A stretch of DNA of 62,007 nucleotides. It comes from a virus. The notes beneath the pieces were generated by a model, which saw only the letters and a list, made by a program, of their open reading frames with translations, was not told where the DNA came from and searched no databases. The stretch covers positions 1 through 62,007 of the IMG/VR virus record IMGVR_UViG_3300046323_000511; one strand, written 5' to 3'. The position numbers and the translations under genes are program-made. Positions 22,700-32,587 of the stretch are shown here, piece by piece; the stretch's first letter is position 1, and each line of letters begins with the position of its first letter.

Positions 22700-22939
22700 A
22701 TGCAAAATATTAAAGAATTAGATTCGCAAAAAAAAATGTTAAGTATTGAAGTTGACAAATTAGTAGCAATCAAAAAAAGGCTTTATTCAAATATGGATAT
22801 AGAAAGTCCTATGAGTATTGATGAAAAAGAATTAAACAAAAAAATTTATCAATTGTATTCTGAAATCTTTCAGATAATAAAACAAAAAAGGAATATTTTA
22901 AAAGCAGAAAAAGCAGAAATTAAAGAAATAGTAATGTAG
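22700..22939 (+). CDS. Coiled-coil protein, 79 aa, array unit 6
   Basis: A 79-residue lysine/glutamate-rich protein, almost entirely helical with heptad-like spacing (KKMLSIEVDKLVAIKKRLYS; LKAEKAEIKEIVM). No family was recognised. Last unit of the array, bracketed by decamers at 22611 and 22967. Confidence 0.65.
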   Translation: MQNIKELDSQKKMLSIEVDKLVAIKKRLYSNMDIESPMSIDEKELNKKIYQLYSEIFQIIKQKRNILKAEKAEIKEIVM

Positions 22940-22966
22940 AAAAAAAACAGTATTGTTTATTTTAGC

Positions 22967-22976
22967 AGTCCGCAAA
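22967..22976. repeat. Decamer AGTCCGCAAA, copy 6
   Basis: Last copy, 27 bases after the stop of unit 6. It is followed by a small hairpin GTGGG-ATTGAAA-CCCAC and then the terminator. Confidence 0.85.
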
Positions 22977-23014
22977 ATAAAGCTGTTTCGGTGGGATTGA
23001 AACCCACAAATAAA

Positions 23015-23047
23015 AAAACCTTCTCATTTCTGAGAAGGTTTTTTTAT
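23015..23047. terminator. Bidirectional terminator between array and virion genes
   Basis: Perfect stem AAACCTTCTCA/TGAGAAGGTTT with loop TTTC and A/T runs on both sides. It ends the rightward array and overlaps the last codons of the convergent 2504-residue gene. Confidence 0.9.
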
Positions 23048-26000
23048 TTGTATAATCTTGGCTTTTCCTAGCTTCTTTAACTCCATATCTATCTTTGTCC
23101 GCTCTGCTCCTAGTGAAATTGCATTGGAATACAATTTCTGGGCAAGTTTTATATTCTCAGCATAGTTCTTGTCTATAATTTCTACTTCCTTGGTGTTTTT
23201 ATTCTTGTCCGCTATTTTCTTGCTGTATGCAAGTTCATTCAAGTTCTCCTGTATTTTCTTAATTTCAAATTTAAAAACTGATTCTACATTAAGTGCGCTT
23301 ACTCTTGCACCTGTCAGGTTGGCAAGTATCTCATCATTCAAATTATATTTCCGGTATCCCTCTTCTATCCCGTATATGGCTTTATAGATTTTCTCCGTAT
23401 CCTTAATAGTTTTGGGAGTGAATGCCGGGATTAGGTGGAATAAAATTTTGGAAGTCTTTGTGCCTGCATCATCATAATTATTATACACTTTCTTACTGCT
23501 ATTGATGGTTTTGTTCTGAAGTGTTTCAAAAACTTTATTGGCAAGTATCTCTGTTTTCAGGAATGGTGCAAAAATTTCCTTTGCAATCTCCAATGACAAT
23601 TCCTGTACTCTTTCTTCATCATCCAAATTGCCTCTTAGTCCGGCTCTGAAAACCATTTCCAAGGGCCTGGTTGGATACTGAAAAGCGTTGAATCTACCTA
23701 TGTCCAAATATCTGTATTCTCCTTTGGTTTGACCAAGTATTAGGATTGTATTGGTCTTACTCCATTCCGGGATGAAACTTCTCAGCTTCTCTTCTTTCTC
23801 TTCATCAAAACCGTTTCGCATATTATTCACCAAATAAGCAATTGCGCTTGGGAGTGTGGTTGCTGTCAAAACTCCTGCAAGTCTTTGAACTCCTAGTGTC
23901 CGCCTAGATGGTGTTTTTATTTCCTGTATTGCAAGATTTATTGCATTGATATAGTTCCGTATACTTTCGTATGTAAACGAAATGAACGGTGCAATGAATG
24001 GGCTTTTTGAAAGTTCCCTTATCCCGGTTGGAATTTCGCTGTAATTGGGTGTTACTTGCTTAATCACCTTGGCTGCCTGCACCTTGGCAAGCTCCTCTAT
24101 TTCCTGTTTATTTAGGACTGGAAATTCCTTTTTGTAGATTTTAACATACCTTGCCTTTTCATTCTCCCATGCAAGTATTTTTAAAATCAAGTCCTCTTTC
24201 TCGTATAGCTTAATAATCTTATTTGGCAGATCAATTGTCAGGTAATTTTTCAGCCTGCTATACTTTTTGGTTTGCTCGTCTAAGATATTGTCAAGCGTAT
24301 AATCTTGGTAGATATTCATAACTTCCTTGAATACGCTTGCGTCTAAGCCTTCTTTTGCTATTCCGTATCTAAGTAATTCCTTGTAGTATTCCTGAGAAGC
24401 AGTTGAATTTTGACTGAATGCAATTCCTAGTTTTTTGATTTTAGAAAAGTCTACGTATCCATTTAAAGTCACATAGCTTATGTTTCCCAACATATTTACT
24501 AGGTGTGTCGTGTGCGAAAATACTGTTGTCGCTGTATTTACTTTGTTTGTGGCTTTTACGAACCAAGAAAGTGCCTGTACTGTCAGATTTGTAGATTTGC
24601 TTATATCCTCGTTTTTAGAGTAATTACTCATCACTTCTTTCATCTCTGGTGTCATATAGACCTCATTTAAGGGGTCTGTACTATCTGAGGATCCTATCTT
24701 TACATAATATTCTCCCTCTGGGGCCTCTTTTAGGTAGCCTTCTTTTAATCCGTTTTCTTTCACGGATACCAGGAATTTATGTTTTTCAATCAGGTTCACC
24801 ATTTTCACGATTGACTTTGAATAATTAATGAATGGCTCTGTGTATTCTCCCATCAACTGGCGTATCACTAGGGCAATATCTCCCCTATTCTTCAATATAT
24901 TCAGGTCTTTGCTTCCTAACTTACTTCCTTTTACAATTGCTTCGGGTACATCGTTTGATGGATTAAGTGCAATATTTATGTAGGCGTTTGCTAAATCCTC
25001 GCTCGGGTTTAGGTATTTATCTGCCTCGGCTATAATTTTGGCTTTTCTGGTATTATCTACAATCTTGTCGGCTTTCAGTAGCATCCTCTCCCCTTTCTGC
25101 TTCAGTTGGGCTTCAATAAATATATAAGCATTCCTTATTAGTCCCGGATTTGTTTGCCTTATTTTATCGGCATAACCTTTTACATCATATATCTTGTATG
25201 ATCTAGTCAGGTATTTACCAATATTTGATTTTATCTTGTCTTCATTGGCTTTTGATACTATCTCGTTATCTAGTATATCTTTAGACAGCGCATCAACTTG
25301 GCTTCGCATTTTCTGTGCTACTGGAATAAGTTTAGCGAATGATAGCGTATCTGTCTCCCCTGTCAGGAATGATTGCAATTCACTCATCAACTTTGATTTA
25401 CTGGGGCCGTCTACGATTTTCTGTGCTTCCGCAATTGATAGGTCGCTTTCGCCTAGGATTGTGTTGCTTGATCGAATTATTATTTCTAGTTTTAAAATTT
25501 GTGCTTTTGCCTGTGCTAAATTGGCTTTAGCTATGTCATAAGCTAGTTTAGCATCCTCGATCAACTTATTGGATTCATTAAGAATTTCATCTCTGGTTTC
25601 GTCTGTTATTTTTTTATTCTCCTTCAGTATCCTTCCTATCTCTTTCTGCTTTGCCTTTTTTTCTTCTACCAATAGGTCGTTTGTATTATACTTTGATAGC
25701 AGTCCACGGTAAGCATCTGTCATTTGTGGCATATTTAGCAACCATTCTTTTGCTGTCTGTCCGGGTTTCCTTTTTGCGAAACCTGTAATTGTGGTTGCAA
25801 TCGTTTCCATTTCTTGAAGAATTTTGCCGTTTTCTTTGGCTGCGTTCCTATATCTTACTAGATTCACTTCCTTTGTTAGGGATTTTAATCTGGTTTGATT
25901 CGTGTTGAATACTGGATTTTGGCTTATCAAGGCTGCCACCATTTTTGCTAGGATATTAGGGTTTCTTTTTCTTACGTCCTCCCTCCTATCAGCCTTTATG

Positions 26001-29000
26001 TTTTCTATTTCAATCGTTAATGTTGCTATATCGTTGATATATGATTGATACAATGCTTCAGACTGTTCAAACTCTTTTTGTAGATTTAGCAACCTCTCCG
26101 CTTTCTTGAAAAGTATCATATCCTCAGCCTTGTCGTCTGGGATTTCTTTGATTGTTTTTTCAAAAAGCCTTCTTGTATAGTCAAGTTCCTGTAATTCCAC
26201 ATTGATATTCCTTTGCATCTGCCTGTTAAGTTCAAACACATTCGGATTCAATATACCGGATCCGATTACTCCCCTCTTGGAAAAAAGTGGTGCAACATAT
26301 TTTTTATAGAATTGCGTATTTAATAGCCATTGCACCTGCTTTGAATTGAATCCAATCCCATTCAGGTATATTTCTTCTTGGTTGTTTACCTTGTCTACTT
26401 TTTTCTTCTTACTACTTGTGTTATAGAAAGTTTTGATGTATGATTTTAACTTCTCTGCTTGCTCTTCAGATAAATTATTATCCTCCGCAAAATCGTTCAC
26501 CTTCTCTTCTATGATTATATCATTCACCTTGGTTTCGTTGGCAAGCGAATAAAACCCGGATTTCTCCATCTCGGCAAGAAAATTTGCACTCTCCTTATCG
26601 AAATTTATCTTGGCTGCAGCTTTTATCATTGAATCCGTGTTCTCTGGTTCTTCCAGCAACTTTTCAAATTCCTTTTCTAGTGCTAGGATTTCTTCTTCGG
26701 AGAAAATTTCTTCCGTGCCTTGTTTTGGCTCTTCTGTTTTTTCTTCCTCTGGAAGCTCTTGTGTTTCCTGAACGGTGTTTTCGGGAACATATTCTACTTG
26801 GTTTTGAGCGCCATCTTGGCCATCAGGGATAATAGTTTCCTGAGATTCTGCAAGTTCCCCTTGGCTTGTTTCGGTGGTGTTTGATTCGCTTTCATTTATT
26901 TGATTTTTTAAATTACTTAAATTGTTTACTATTTTACTAATTACTGCTTTATCGTAATTTAGGCTATTGAATATCTGCCTTATCTTCTCTGTCCCTAGAA
27001 GCTGGCCTATCTCGAAAATTGAATCCTCGTCTAGGTTTCCGTTTTCGTCTGTATTCTGTTCTATGATTTCGATTAGTTCTGGAAACTTCTTGAATATATT
27101 TTCCAGTTCTTTTACAGTCAGTTTGTCTGTGAATTTTTGAAATTCTAGGTATTCTCCTTCGATTTCCGATACCACATTGTCGGCTTCTTTGGTTGTTAAA
27201 TCTTTTCCCGTTATTCTTTGATACTCGTTTTTTAATTCCTGTATTTCTGAATCGTTTTTTTTGCCTATAAATCCTTTCTCTTCATTATCAATAAAATCCA
27301 CAATGTCTTGTGGTGTTACTTCTTGGCTGTTATTTATTTTCTCGGTGGCGTTTATTTCCATCGCAAGCCTATCTATTGGCATACCCTTGGCAGAAAAATA
27401 TTTCAGGAATTTTGTGTTACCTCTGCCCATGGTGTTTGCTTGTCCTGCCATTCCTTTGTAGTCCTTCAGTTTGATTTTCCATCTTAAAAGATACTGCCTA
27501 ATCAAGTCGTCCTTGTAATCAGGCTGGCTTTGTTCCTCCAAGTCCTTAAACCTGTTAACGATTAGCATTTTTGCTGCCTGAACTTGTTCTGGGGTACTAT
27601 CTTTTGATACGCTACTTGTGATTTCTGGGATATTCCTAATCTCCTCGAATTCGGGGGAATTAGAAATATCGCTTTCTAGTATCGCTGTTTCCTTCTTTAC
27701 TGGCTTTGCTGTATCTCTTTGCGGTTTATTGACCAATTCTATTGGCAGGCCTGGATCCGTAGCCTGTACTATTGTTTCTTGTGCGCCTTCTCTTATTGTT
27801 GCCGTATTGTCTGGTATCTCTGTGTTTTGTTGTTCTGGTATCTCTGTTGTTTCCTGAACGGTGGTGTTTTGTGTGTCAATTGTATTTGTTTCCGTGGTGT
27901 TCACGACACTTATGTCGTTAACATTTTCTGGCTCTGCTAAGACTTCTTCTCTGGCACTTACTTGTTCTGGACTTGTCTGGGTATAGCTTGGCTTGTAGCT
28001 AGAAACATTTTCCGAAAATTTTATGTCAAATACCTTTTGAATATCCTCATTAATCTTTGTCAGTTGTTCTTTAGCCTGTGTCTGTACTTGTTCAATTGCA
28101 TCTGGGTTGTTGGCAATTGATTCAAAGTGAATTTTTTCCGCAATCAGGTTTACAATTTCTTGTTTCTGTCCCTCGGGTAGGGTAGGAGGGAGGCTTTCTA
28201 GTTTCTTGGCTAGAATGGGTATTGTTGTATTGAGTGCATCAAATCTCACTTGGGATATTTGATTTGTATCTAGCATATTTCTCAATATTGGTTCAAAGGT
28301 ATTCCAATCCCTTGCGGCACTATACAACGCACTTTTTTCTAGCATATTCTGGGAACTTCGGATGGTTCTAGCACCCATTGTAGCTATTGGAAGTGTTGCT
28401 AGGTTGGTAAGGATTAAGGTTTCTTTTACCTTATCAAGACTTATTTCCTCATCTAGTTTTCCGCCTGTCAGGGAATTGGTGGTGGCGTTGCCTAGGCTGG
28501 TTACGAATAATTCGGAGATGGCTTGCATATTCTCTTCTGAAAGTTCTTTACCTATACCTTTCAAGGATTCTTTGATTGCTGTATTTGTGTTCACACCTTT
28601 TATAACCATTCTTGAATAATTCTTGGTGGCTGTGATAATATCTTCTGGCTTGAATACTAGCTTGTTTGGGCTTATATTTTCTAGCATTCCTAGTGCTAGC
28701 CCCATTCCTAGTCCGTATCGGCTGGCTTCGGTTTCATTCAATCCACTTGATTTTGCCATTTCCCTGAGATCATTGTACTGCATCACAAATCCTGCGCTTG
28801 TTAGACCTCCGAAATTGGCAACTTTCTGGCTTAACCCTAAAAACTTGAATCCATTACTTATATATCCTGCACCTCCCACAACTGCAAGTGTTCCTGTCAG
28901 GGCTTGGGCTGTTTTATCAATCAGGTTTTCTGCGGAAATATCTGAGAAATTCCCCTTCCTTATCTCTGGCTTATCCTCGGATGCCTTGTATTTGTCTATC

Positions 29001-30538
29001 ACAATTTTCTGGGTGGCCTTATCAACCTGGTAGCCTTTCGTATCACGTACATCTGTAATCACTCCTTTTTCATCAAAATACAATTGGTAGTCTGTATTAT
29101 CCACTTGGAAATCTGAAAGATTATTTAACAAGTTCCTTTGTAGCTTGGTAGGGGAGGGGTACGCAAATTTCACGGCATTGTCTAGGTATTCTCCAAATGT
29201 ATTAGAGAAGTTGTCTAGTACATTATATGCACCTCCTGAAGCATTTTTAATTGTGGTCGGCAAAGCTGTGATTCCCTTTAGTGTGGGTGCTACTACGGTG
29301 TTCACAAATGTTTTTGCAATATACTGTGGTGTCCCTATCTCGGTACTGAATACGTTGGGTATCCCTCCAATCTTTGATAGTACATCTATCCCTGTCTGGA
29401 ACAGTTCTGCCTCTTTTTGTTTTTTCTCTTGGTCTGGGAAATTTTTAAGAAATTCCTGTGAATATTGGTCTAGGTATTTGGTTTTTTGATTAAATTCTTC
29501 AAACTCTTTATCGGTATTGATTAAATTCTCATTCTGTTTTACAAGTTCTGTATTAAACTCCTTGGTTTTGTTTTCATAATTGAATTGTAAGGCATTGATA
29601 TATTTAGCTTGTTCCTGCAAACTTGTCTGCAAGTCTGCAGTGGGATTGTCTTGGTAGTTTTTATACCTAAAATTAAATTCATTTATTTGGTCGTTCAAAT
29701 CCGATTTTATCTTGTTTACCTCGGTTTGACCTCTTCTAAGGATATTAAGATCTGCTTGCCTATTTTCTAGTGCTAGTCCTTCCTCTTCCAGATATTTGGA
29801 ATACATATCAAGTCCTTTTTTTTGGAGATCGAATTTTTTACCTGTTTCGTCTCCTAGATAATCATACTTGTTTTGAATATCCGTGCTACCTGCATCCTGC
29901 AATGCAATTTTTTCAAAGAACTCTCCCGTGGGTACTTTTTGCGTTTCTGCTGTGATAGGCAGGTTTTTTGTCATTTTGAATTCCTCTGGTTGGAAGAATT
30001 CTTGCTCTATCGCTTTTATGTTTTGATTCTGCGCCTGTTTTGTGGTGTTCTGAATTAATTCATTTGCTTTTCTTTCTTGATACATCTTCTCGTAGGCTTG
30101 CCCTTGTCCTTGGTTTGCATAAGGATTGACATTCAGGTTATCTCCTACGGATGCAAGTTTATCAAATACGGATGCCTCGTTTGCTTCCCCTGTGGTGCTT
30201 TCTATATTTGCATCTTGCAAATCTACATTGCTAAAATACTTATCGTATTCGTTTGTCTGGGTATTGTTTGGGGCCTGGGTAATTACCTTATCTACCTGCG
30301 TGCTTATAAAACTCTTTTCTTCCTGCTTTTTTTCCTGTGATTTTATCTCCGCAAGAATTTCATTGTGGAAAGTGGCAAAATCTGGTAGACCTTTATAGGC
30401 TTCATTCAGGTCTGCGTATATAGTTTCGGCGGCAGCCTTGTCCTGTATTTTCTGTTCAAATTGTTGGAATGTAGCTTGAAGTCCTAATTTTATTAGTTTT
30501 TCGTATGCTTTTTTTAGTTTTGGCTTTGGGTCTTCCAT
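23024..30538 (-). CDS. Giant internal virion / polyvalent protein, 2504 aa
   Basis: The largest gene, last of the virion block. Residues 1-350 are charged and Gln-rich with coiled coils, about 380-760 hold hydrophobic Gly-rich stretches, and about 860-1330 are Glu/Thr-rich and low complexity. The C-terminal third is compact, with a T-H-x-x-N-x-x-G-N segment (HTTHLVNMLGNISY, near 2000) and LPSAIAYLVNN followed by a GRFNAFQYPTRPLEM stretch. Those two features recall the large polyvalent and ejected proteins of phages and plasmids. No polymerase or lysozyme motif was found. By position after the gp14/gp15-like genes it is the best candidate for the largest ejection protein. Confidence 0.7.
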   Translation of the reverse strand: MEDPKPKLKKAYEKLIKLGLQATFQQFEQKIQDKAAAETIYADLNEAYKGLPDFATFHNEILAEIKSQEKKQEEKSFISTQVDKVITQAPNNTQTNEYDKYFSNVDLQDANIESTTGEANEASVFDKLASVGDNLNVNPYANQGQGQAYEKMYQERKANELIQNTTKQAQNQNIKAIEQEFFQPEEFKMTKNLPITAETQKVPTGEFFEKIALQDAGSTDIQNKYDYLGDETGKKFDLQKKGLDMYSKYLEEEGLALENRQADLNILRRGQTEVNKIKSDLNDQINEFNFRYKNYQDNPTADLQTSLQEQAKYINALQFNYENKTKEFNTELVKQNENLINTDKEFEEFNQKTKYLDQYSQEFLKNFPDQEKKQKEAELFQTGIDVLSKIGGIPNVFSTEIGTPQYIAKTFVNTVVAPTLKGITALPTTIKNASGGAYNVLDNFSNTFGEYLDNAVKFAYPSPTKLQRNLLNNLSDFQVDNTDYQLYFDEKGVITDVRDTKGYQVDKATQKIVIDKYKASEDKPEIRKGNFSDISAENLIDKTAQALTGTLAVVGGAGYISNGFKFLGLSQKVANFGGLTSAGFVMQYNDLREMAKSSGLNETEASRYGLGMGLALGMLENISPNKLVFKPEDIITATKNYSRMVIKGVNTNTAIKESLKGIGKELSEENMQAISELFVTSLGNATTNSLTGGKLDEEISLDKVKETLILTNLATLPIATMGARTIRSSQNMLEKSALYSAARDWNTFEPILRNMLDTNQISQVRFDALNTTIPILAKKLESLPPTLPEGQKQEIVNLIAEKIHFESIANNPDAIEQVQTQAKEQLTKINEDIQKVFDIKFSENVSSYKPSYTQTSPEQVSAREEVLAEPENVNDISVVNTTETNTIDTQNTTVQETTEIPEQQNTEIPDNTATIREGAQETIVQATDPGLPIELVNKPQRDTAKPVKKETAILESDISNSPEFEEIRNIPEITSSVSKDSTPEQVQAAKMLIVNRFKDLEEQSQPDYKDDLIRQYLLRWKIKLKDYKGMAGQANTMGRGNTKFLKYFSAKGMPIDRLAMEINATEKINNSQEVTPQDIVDFIDNEEKGFIGKKNDSEIQELKNEYQRITGKDLTTKEADNVVSEIEGEYLEFQKFTDKLTVKELENIFKKFPELIEIIEQNTDENGNLDEDSIFEIGQLLGTEKIRQIFNSLNYDKAVISKIVNNLSNLKNQINESESNTTETSQGELAESQETIIPDGQDGAQNQVEYVPENTVQETQELPEEEKTEEPKQGTEEIFSEEEILALEKEFEKLLEEPENTDSMIKAAAKINFDKESANFLAEMEKSGFYSLANETKVNDIIIEEKVNDFAEDNNLSEEQAEKLKSYIKTFYNTSSKKKKVDKVNNQEEIYLNGIGFNSKQVQWLLNTQFYKKYVAPLFSKRGVIGSGILNPNVFELNRQMQRNINVELQELDYTRRLFEKTIKEIPDDKAEDMILFKKAERLLNLQKEFEQSEALYQSYINDIATLTIEIENIKADRREDVRKRNPNILAKMVAALISQNPVFNTNQTRLKSLTKEVNLVRYRNAAKENGKILQEMETIATTITGFAKRKPGQTAKEWLLNMPQMTDAYRGLLSKYNTNDLLVEEKKAKQKEIGRILKENKKITDETRDEILNESNKLIEDAKLAYDIAKANLAQAKAQILKLEIIIRSSNTILGESDLSIAEAQKIVDGPSKSKLMSELQSFLTGETDTLSFAKLIPVAQKMRSQVDALSKDILDNEIVSKANEDKIKSNIGKYLTRSYKIYDVKGYADKIRQTNPGLIRNAYIFIEAQLKQKGERMLLKADKIVDNTRKAKIIAEADKYLNPSEDLANAYINIALNPSNDVPEAIVKGSKLGSKDLNILKNRGDIALVIRQLMGEYTEPFINYSKSIVKMVNLIEKHKFLVSVKENGLKEGYLKEAPEGEYYVKIGSSDSTDPLNEVYMTPEMKEVMSNYSKNEDISKSTNLTVQALSWFVKATNKVNTATTVFSHTTHLVNMLGNISYVTLNGYVDFSKIKKLGIAFSQNSTASQEYYKELLRYGIAKEGLDASVFKEVMNIYQDYTLDNILDEQTKKYSRLKNYLTIDLPNKIIKLYEKEDLILKILAWENEKARYVKIYKKEFPVLNKQEIEELAKVQAAKVIKQVTPNYSEIPTGIRELSKSPFIAPFISFTYESIRNYINAINLAIQEIKTPSRRTLGVQRLAGVLTATTLPSAIAYLVNNMRNGFDEEKEEKLRSFIPEWSKTNTILILGQTKGEYRYLDIGRFNAFQYPTRPLEMVFRAGLRGNLDDEERVQELSLEIAKEIFAPFLKTEILANKVFETLQNKTINSSKKVYNNYDDAGTKTSKILFHLIPAFTPKTIKDTEKIYKAIYGIEEGYRKYNLNDEILANLTGARVSALNVESVFKFEIKKIQENLNELAYSKKIADKNKNTKEVEIIDKNYAENIKLAQKLYSNAISLGAERTKIDMELKKLGKAKIIQIKKPSQK

Positions 30539-30540
30539 AT

Positions 30541-32157
30541 TTAATAGTCTTCTCTTTCGTCTACAACATTATTTTCTTTTTCTGTTCGGAATAGGTCTTG
30601 TGATTTAACCTTGTTTCTCTCTACGCCTTTCTGCTCTATGGTCTGCACCTTGCCTTCGTTCTTAATGGCTTTGTCGGATACCACACTTTGGCCTTCCTCG
30701 TACAAGCCTTGCAAGTCTGTTAGTGACGGGAAGTTTTTCGGATCAATTTGCTGGTAGATACTGGCAAAAGTATTGTATGCACTTCTGTCATAAGTCTGAC
30801 CAACCTGCCCCAATGGCAATACTTTTTCAATATCCTCGTATGACACTTCGCCTGTTGTTGCGTCCTTTACTTCTTTTCTAACGGTAAACCTTGCTACTCG
30901 GATTGGCTCTTCTGAATCTCCAAGTAGATTTAGTTTGTTCCCGAATACTGTGATTGTTCCGCCTGAAATATCGGAATAGGGGATGGTTTCAATTTTTACT
31001 CCTTTTAAAAATCCCTGCTCTCCATCTAGCGTTACAACTGTACCAGATTTGGATGCTGCATTTATCATTCCATTGAGCATATTTTGTTCTCCATCCAAGG
31101 TCTGGGCAATTATTCTATCACCTAGCTTGGCTTTATCTTTTTGCTGTGTTGCTCCGTATCTCGCCATCAGGAAGGGGTCTCTTGTAGTTGTGCCTGTTTG
31201 GGTTATCTCTTCTGTTTTCTCGGATCCTGTTTGAAGTGTGCCAATTTGTTCTTTGGCAAGTTGTCTTTGCATATTAACTCTTCCTCCTTTTTCGGCGGCA
31301 AGTTTACTGATTACTTCTGGTAGCTTTATGGGATCGCTTTCTAATTCCAAGGCTTTATCTGTAAGTATTTTATCAACTCTTTTTTCCAAGTATATTTTGT
31401 ATCGTGGATTTAGCATAAAAAAATCAATATGTCGGTCATCAACTCCGGGTATATAGTTCCCATTATCATCCTTGGTCATAAATCGGAATTTTATTTCTCC
31501 ATCTGACGTTTTCTTGTACATACTTCCTCCATAGTCTCCTTCTATCAGGGTATTTATGGTTTTTTTGTCTGCACTAATCGTGCCTTCAAAGTTTTTGGCT
31601 GTGGTCGCCAAAAATTCATCTGTAAGGAAGTATTTATCGCTATCCTTGTCTGGCTGGTTGTTTAGGTTTAAGTTTTCTAGGGAACTTTCGTACACCCATT
31701 TTTTATAATCCGCACTATAAAGCAGGTTGTTTGCAAATTCATCCTGGCTTGGATTCCAAGCTAGGTTTTCAGTAACTCTTCCTTTAAGGTCTTTTGATTT
31801 TAAATTCAAGGTTTGAAACCTAGATATTTTACCCATAAATTCTTCGTCTTTCTGGATATTGATACCTTGTTTTATCTTGTTGATACCTTCAGTCTTGATT
31901 CCTGCAAGCATATCACTTAATTCTTTTTCGTGGTTGAAAAAAAACTCTTCTGGTTTCAAGTTTAAAATAGCCTGGTTCTCTTTCTCGATCTTGGCTTTTG
32001 CCAAATCATCCGCAATGTCTTTTTTTACTAATGAATCCCTTCTCGCATTCACTACTTGAAAGAAAGAAGGTGTGTCATTTCGGAATATCTGTGCAAGTCC
32101 AGCTTGACCACCTACTCCTGCATATCCGCCATAACTAAGGTCTCTAGGGTTTTCCAT
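30541..32157 (-). CDS. Probable internal virion protein, 538 aa
   Basis: A 538-residue protein. Its Gly-rich start (SYGGYAGVGGQAGLAQIF) is followed by a long charged helical region and a beta-containing middle. It has no enzymatic motif. It ends two bases before the giant gene starts, so the two are coupled; such pairs match the T7 gp15/gp16 type ejection proteins. It has its own -7 box and an upstream terminator, being the first gene after the accessory insertion. Confidence 0.6.
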   Translation of the reverse strand: MENPRDLSYGGYAGVGGQAGLAQIFRNDTPSFFQVVNARRDSLVKKDIADDLAKAKIEKENQAILNLKPEEFFFNHEKELSDMLAGIKTEGINKIKQGINIQKDEEFMGKISRFQTLNLKSKDLKGRVTENLAWNPSQDEFANNLLYSADYKKWVYESSLENLNLNNQPDKDSDKYFLTDEFLATTAKNFEGTISADKKTINTLIEGDYGGSMYKKTSDGEIKFRFMTKDDNGNYIPGVDDRHIDFFMLNPRYKIYLEKRVDKILTDKALELESDPIKLPEVISKLAAEKGGRVNMQRQLAKEQIGTLQTGSEKTEEITQTGTTTRDPFLMARYGATQQKDKAKLGDRIIAQTLDGEQNMLNGMINAASKSGTVVTLDGEQGFLKGVKIETIPYSDISGGTITVFGNKLNLLGDSEEPIRVARFTVRKEVKDATTGEVSYEDIEKVLPLGQVGQTYDRSAYNTFASIYQQIDPKNFPSLTDLQGLYEEGQSVVSDKAIKNEGKVQTIEQKGVERNKVKSQDLFRTEKENNVVDEREDY

Positions 32158-32184
32158 ATAATTATATCTATTTTAAAAAACAAA

Positions 32185-32192
32185 CAAATATA
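32185..32192 (-). promoter_or_regulatory. -7 box upstream of the ejection-protein genes
   Basis: Minus-strand TATATTTG lies 28 bases before the 538-residue gene, just after the terminator at 32204-32238. No clear -33 TTTG is present. Confidence 0.5.
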
Positions 32193-32203
32193 GTATTATT
32201 TTG

Positions 32204-32238
32204 GAAATAAAAAAAGCAACCTTGCTTGGTTGCTTTTT
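32204..32238 (-). terminator. Terminator closing the accessory operon
   Basis: Stem AAAAAGCAACC/GGTTGCTTTTT with a TTGCTT loop; on the minus strand a run of seven T's follows. Confidence 0.9.
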
Positions 32239-32258
32239 AAACTTGCGTAAGTACGGAT

Positions 32259-32283
32259 GTTATGGGAAATGTTTTTAAAAATT
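32259..32283. repeat. 25-bp inverted repeat, left arm
   Basis: Pairs with 32588-32612 at 23 of 25 positions. The two arms face each other around the 86-residue gene. Adjacent bases CTTGCGTAAGTACGGAT before GTTATGGG look like half of an attC-type site. Confidence 0.85.
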
Positions 32284-32295
32284 CCCACCGCACCG

Positions 32296-32556
32296 CTACG
32301 GATTAGATTTTTCGTTAGCAATAATTGCTGCATACATCCCAAGTTTAGTAATGGCAATCATCAAATCTTCGCCACTCCACTTGCTCATAAAACTTAGCAT
32401 TACTCTTTCGGCAGCAATCATTCCTAAGTAAAAATCCTTACTTTGCTCTTTAGTAAATCTTTCCGATGTGTCCCAATTTCCTGTGCCACATAAAGCAACT
32501 GTTCTTTTTAAGTATTCATCTGTTGCTGCTTCGTCAAACATTTGTCCTTTTTCCAT
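32296..32556 (-). CDS. Cassette gene, 86 aa, hypothetical
   Basis: An 86-residue helical protein (MEKGQMFDEAATDEYLKRTV) with no recognised family. It sits alone between two 25-bp inverted repeats, and its upstream repeat is continuous with the attC-like site at 32605-32703, so the layout is that of a single-gene cassette. Downstream is a truncated attC-like half and then the phage terminator. Its leader (TTAAAAAA) lacks the phage's AACAACTAAATAA element. Confidence 0.65.
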   Translation of the reverse strand: MEKGQMFDEAATDEYLKRTVALCGTGNWDTSERFTKEQSKDFYLGMIAAERVMLSFMSKWSGEDLMIAITKLGMYAAIIANEKSNP

Positions 32557-32587
32557 TTTTTTAATGATTGAATGATTTGCCCCAGTT

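Noticed and set aside
21820-22976. Regularly repeated decamers as a CRISPR array
   Set aside because: The repeats are only 10 bases long, unevenly spaced, and the sequences between them are genes, promoters and terminators, not spacers.
23024-30538. The 2504-residue protein as a virion RNA polymerase, as in N4 or crAss-like phages
   Set aside because: No polymerase catalytic motif (DxDxD or T7-type motifs) could be found; the features fit a structural ejection protein.
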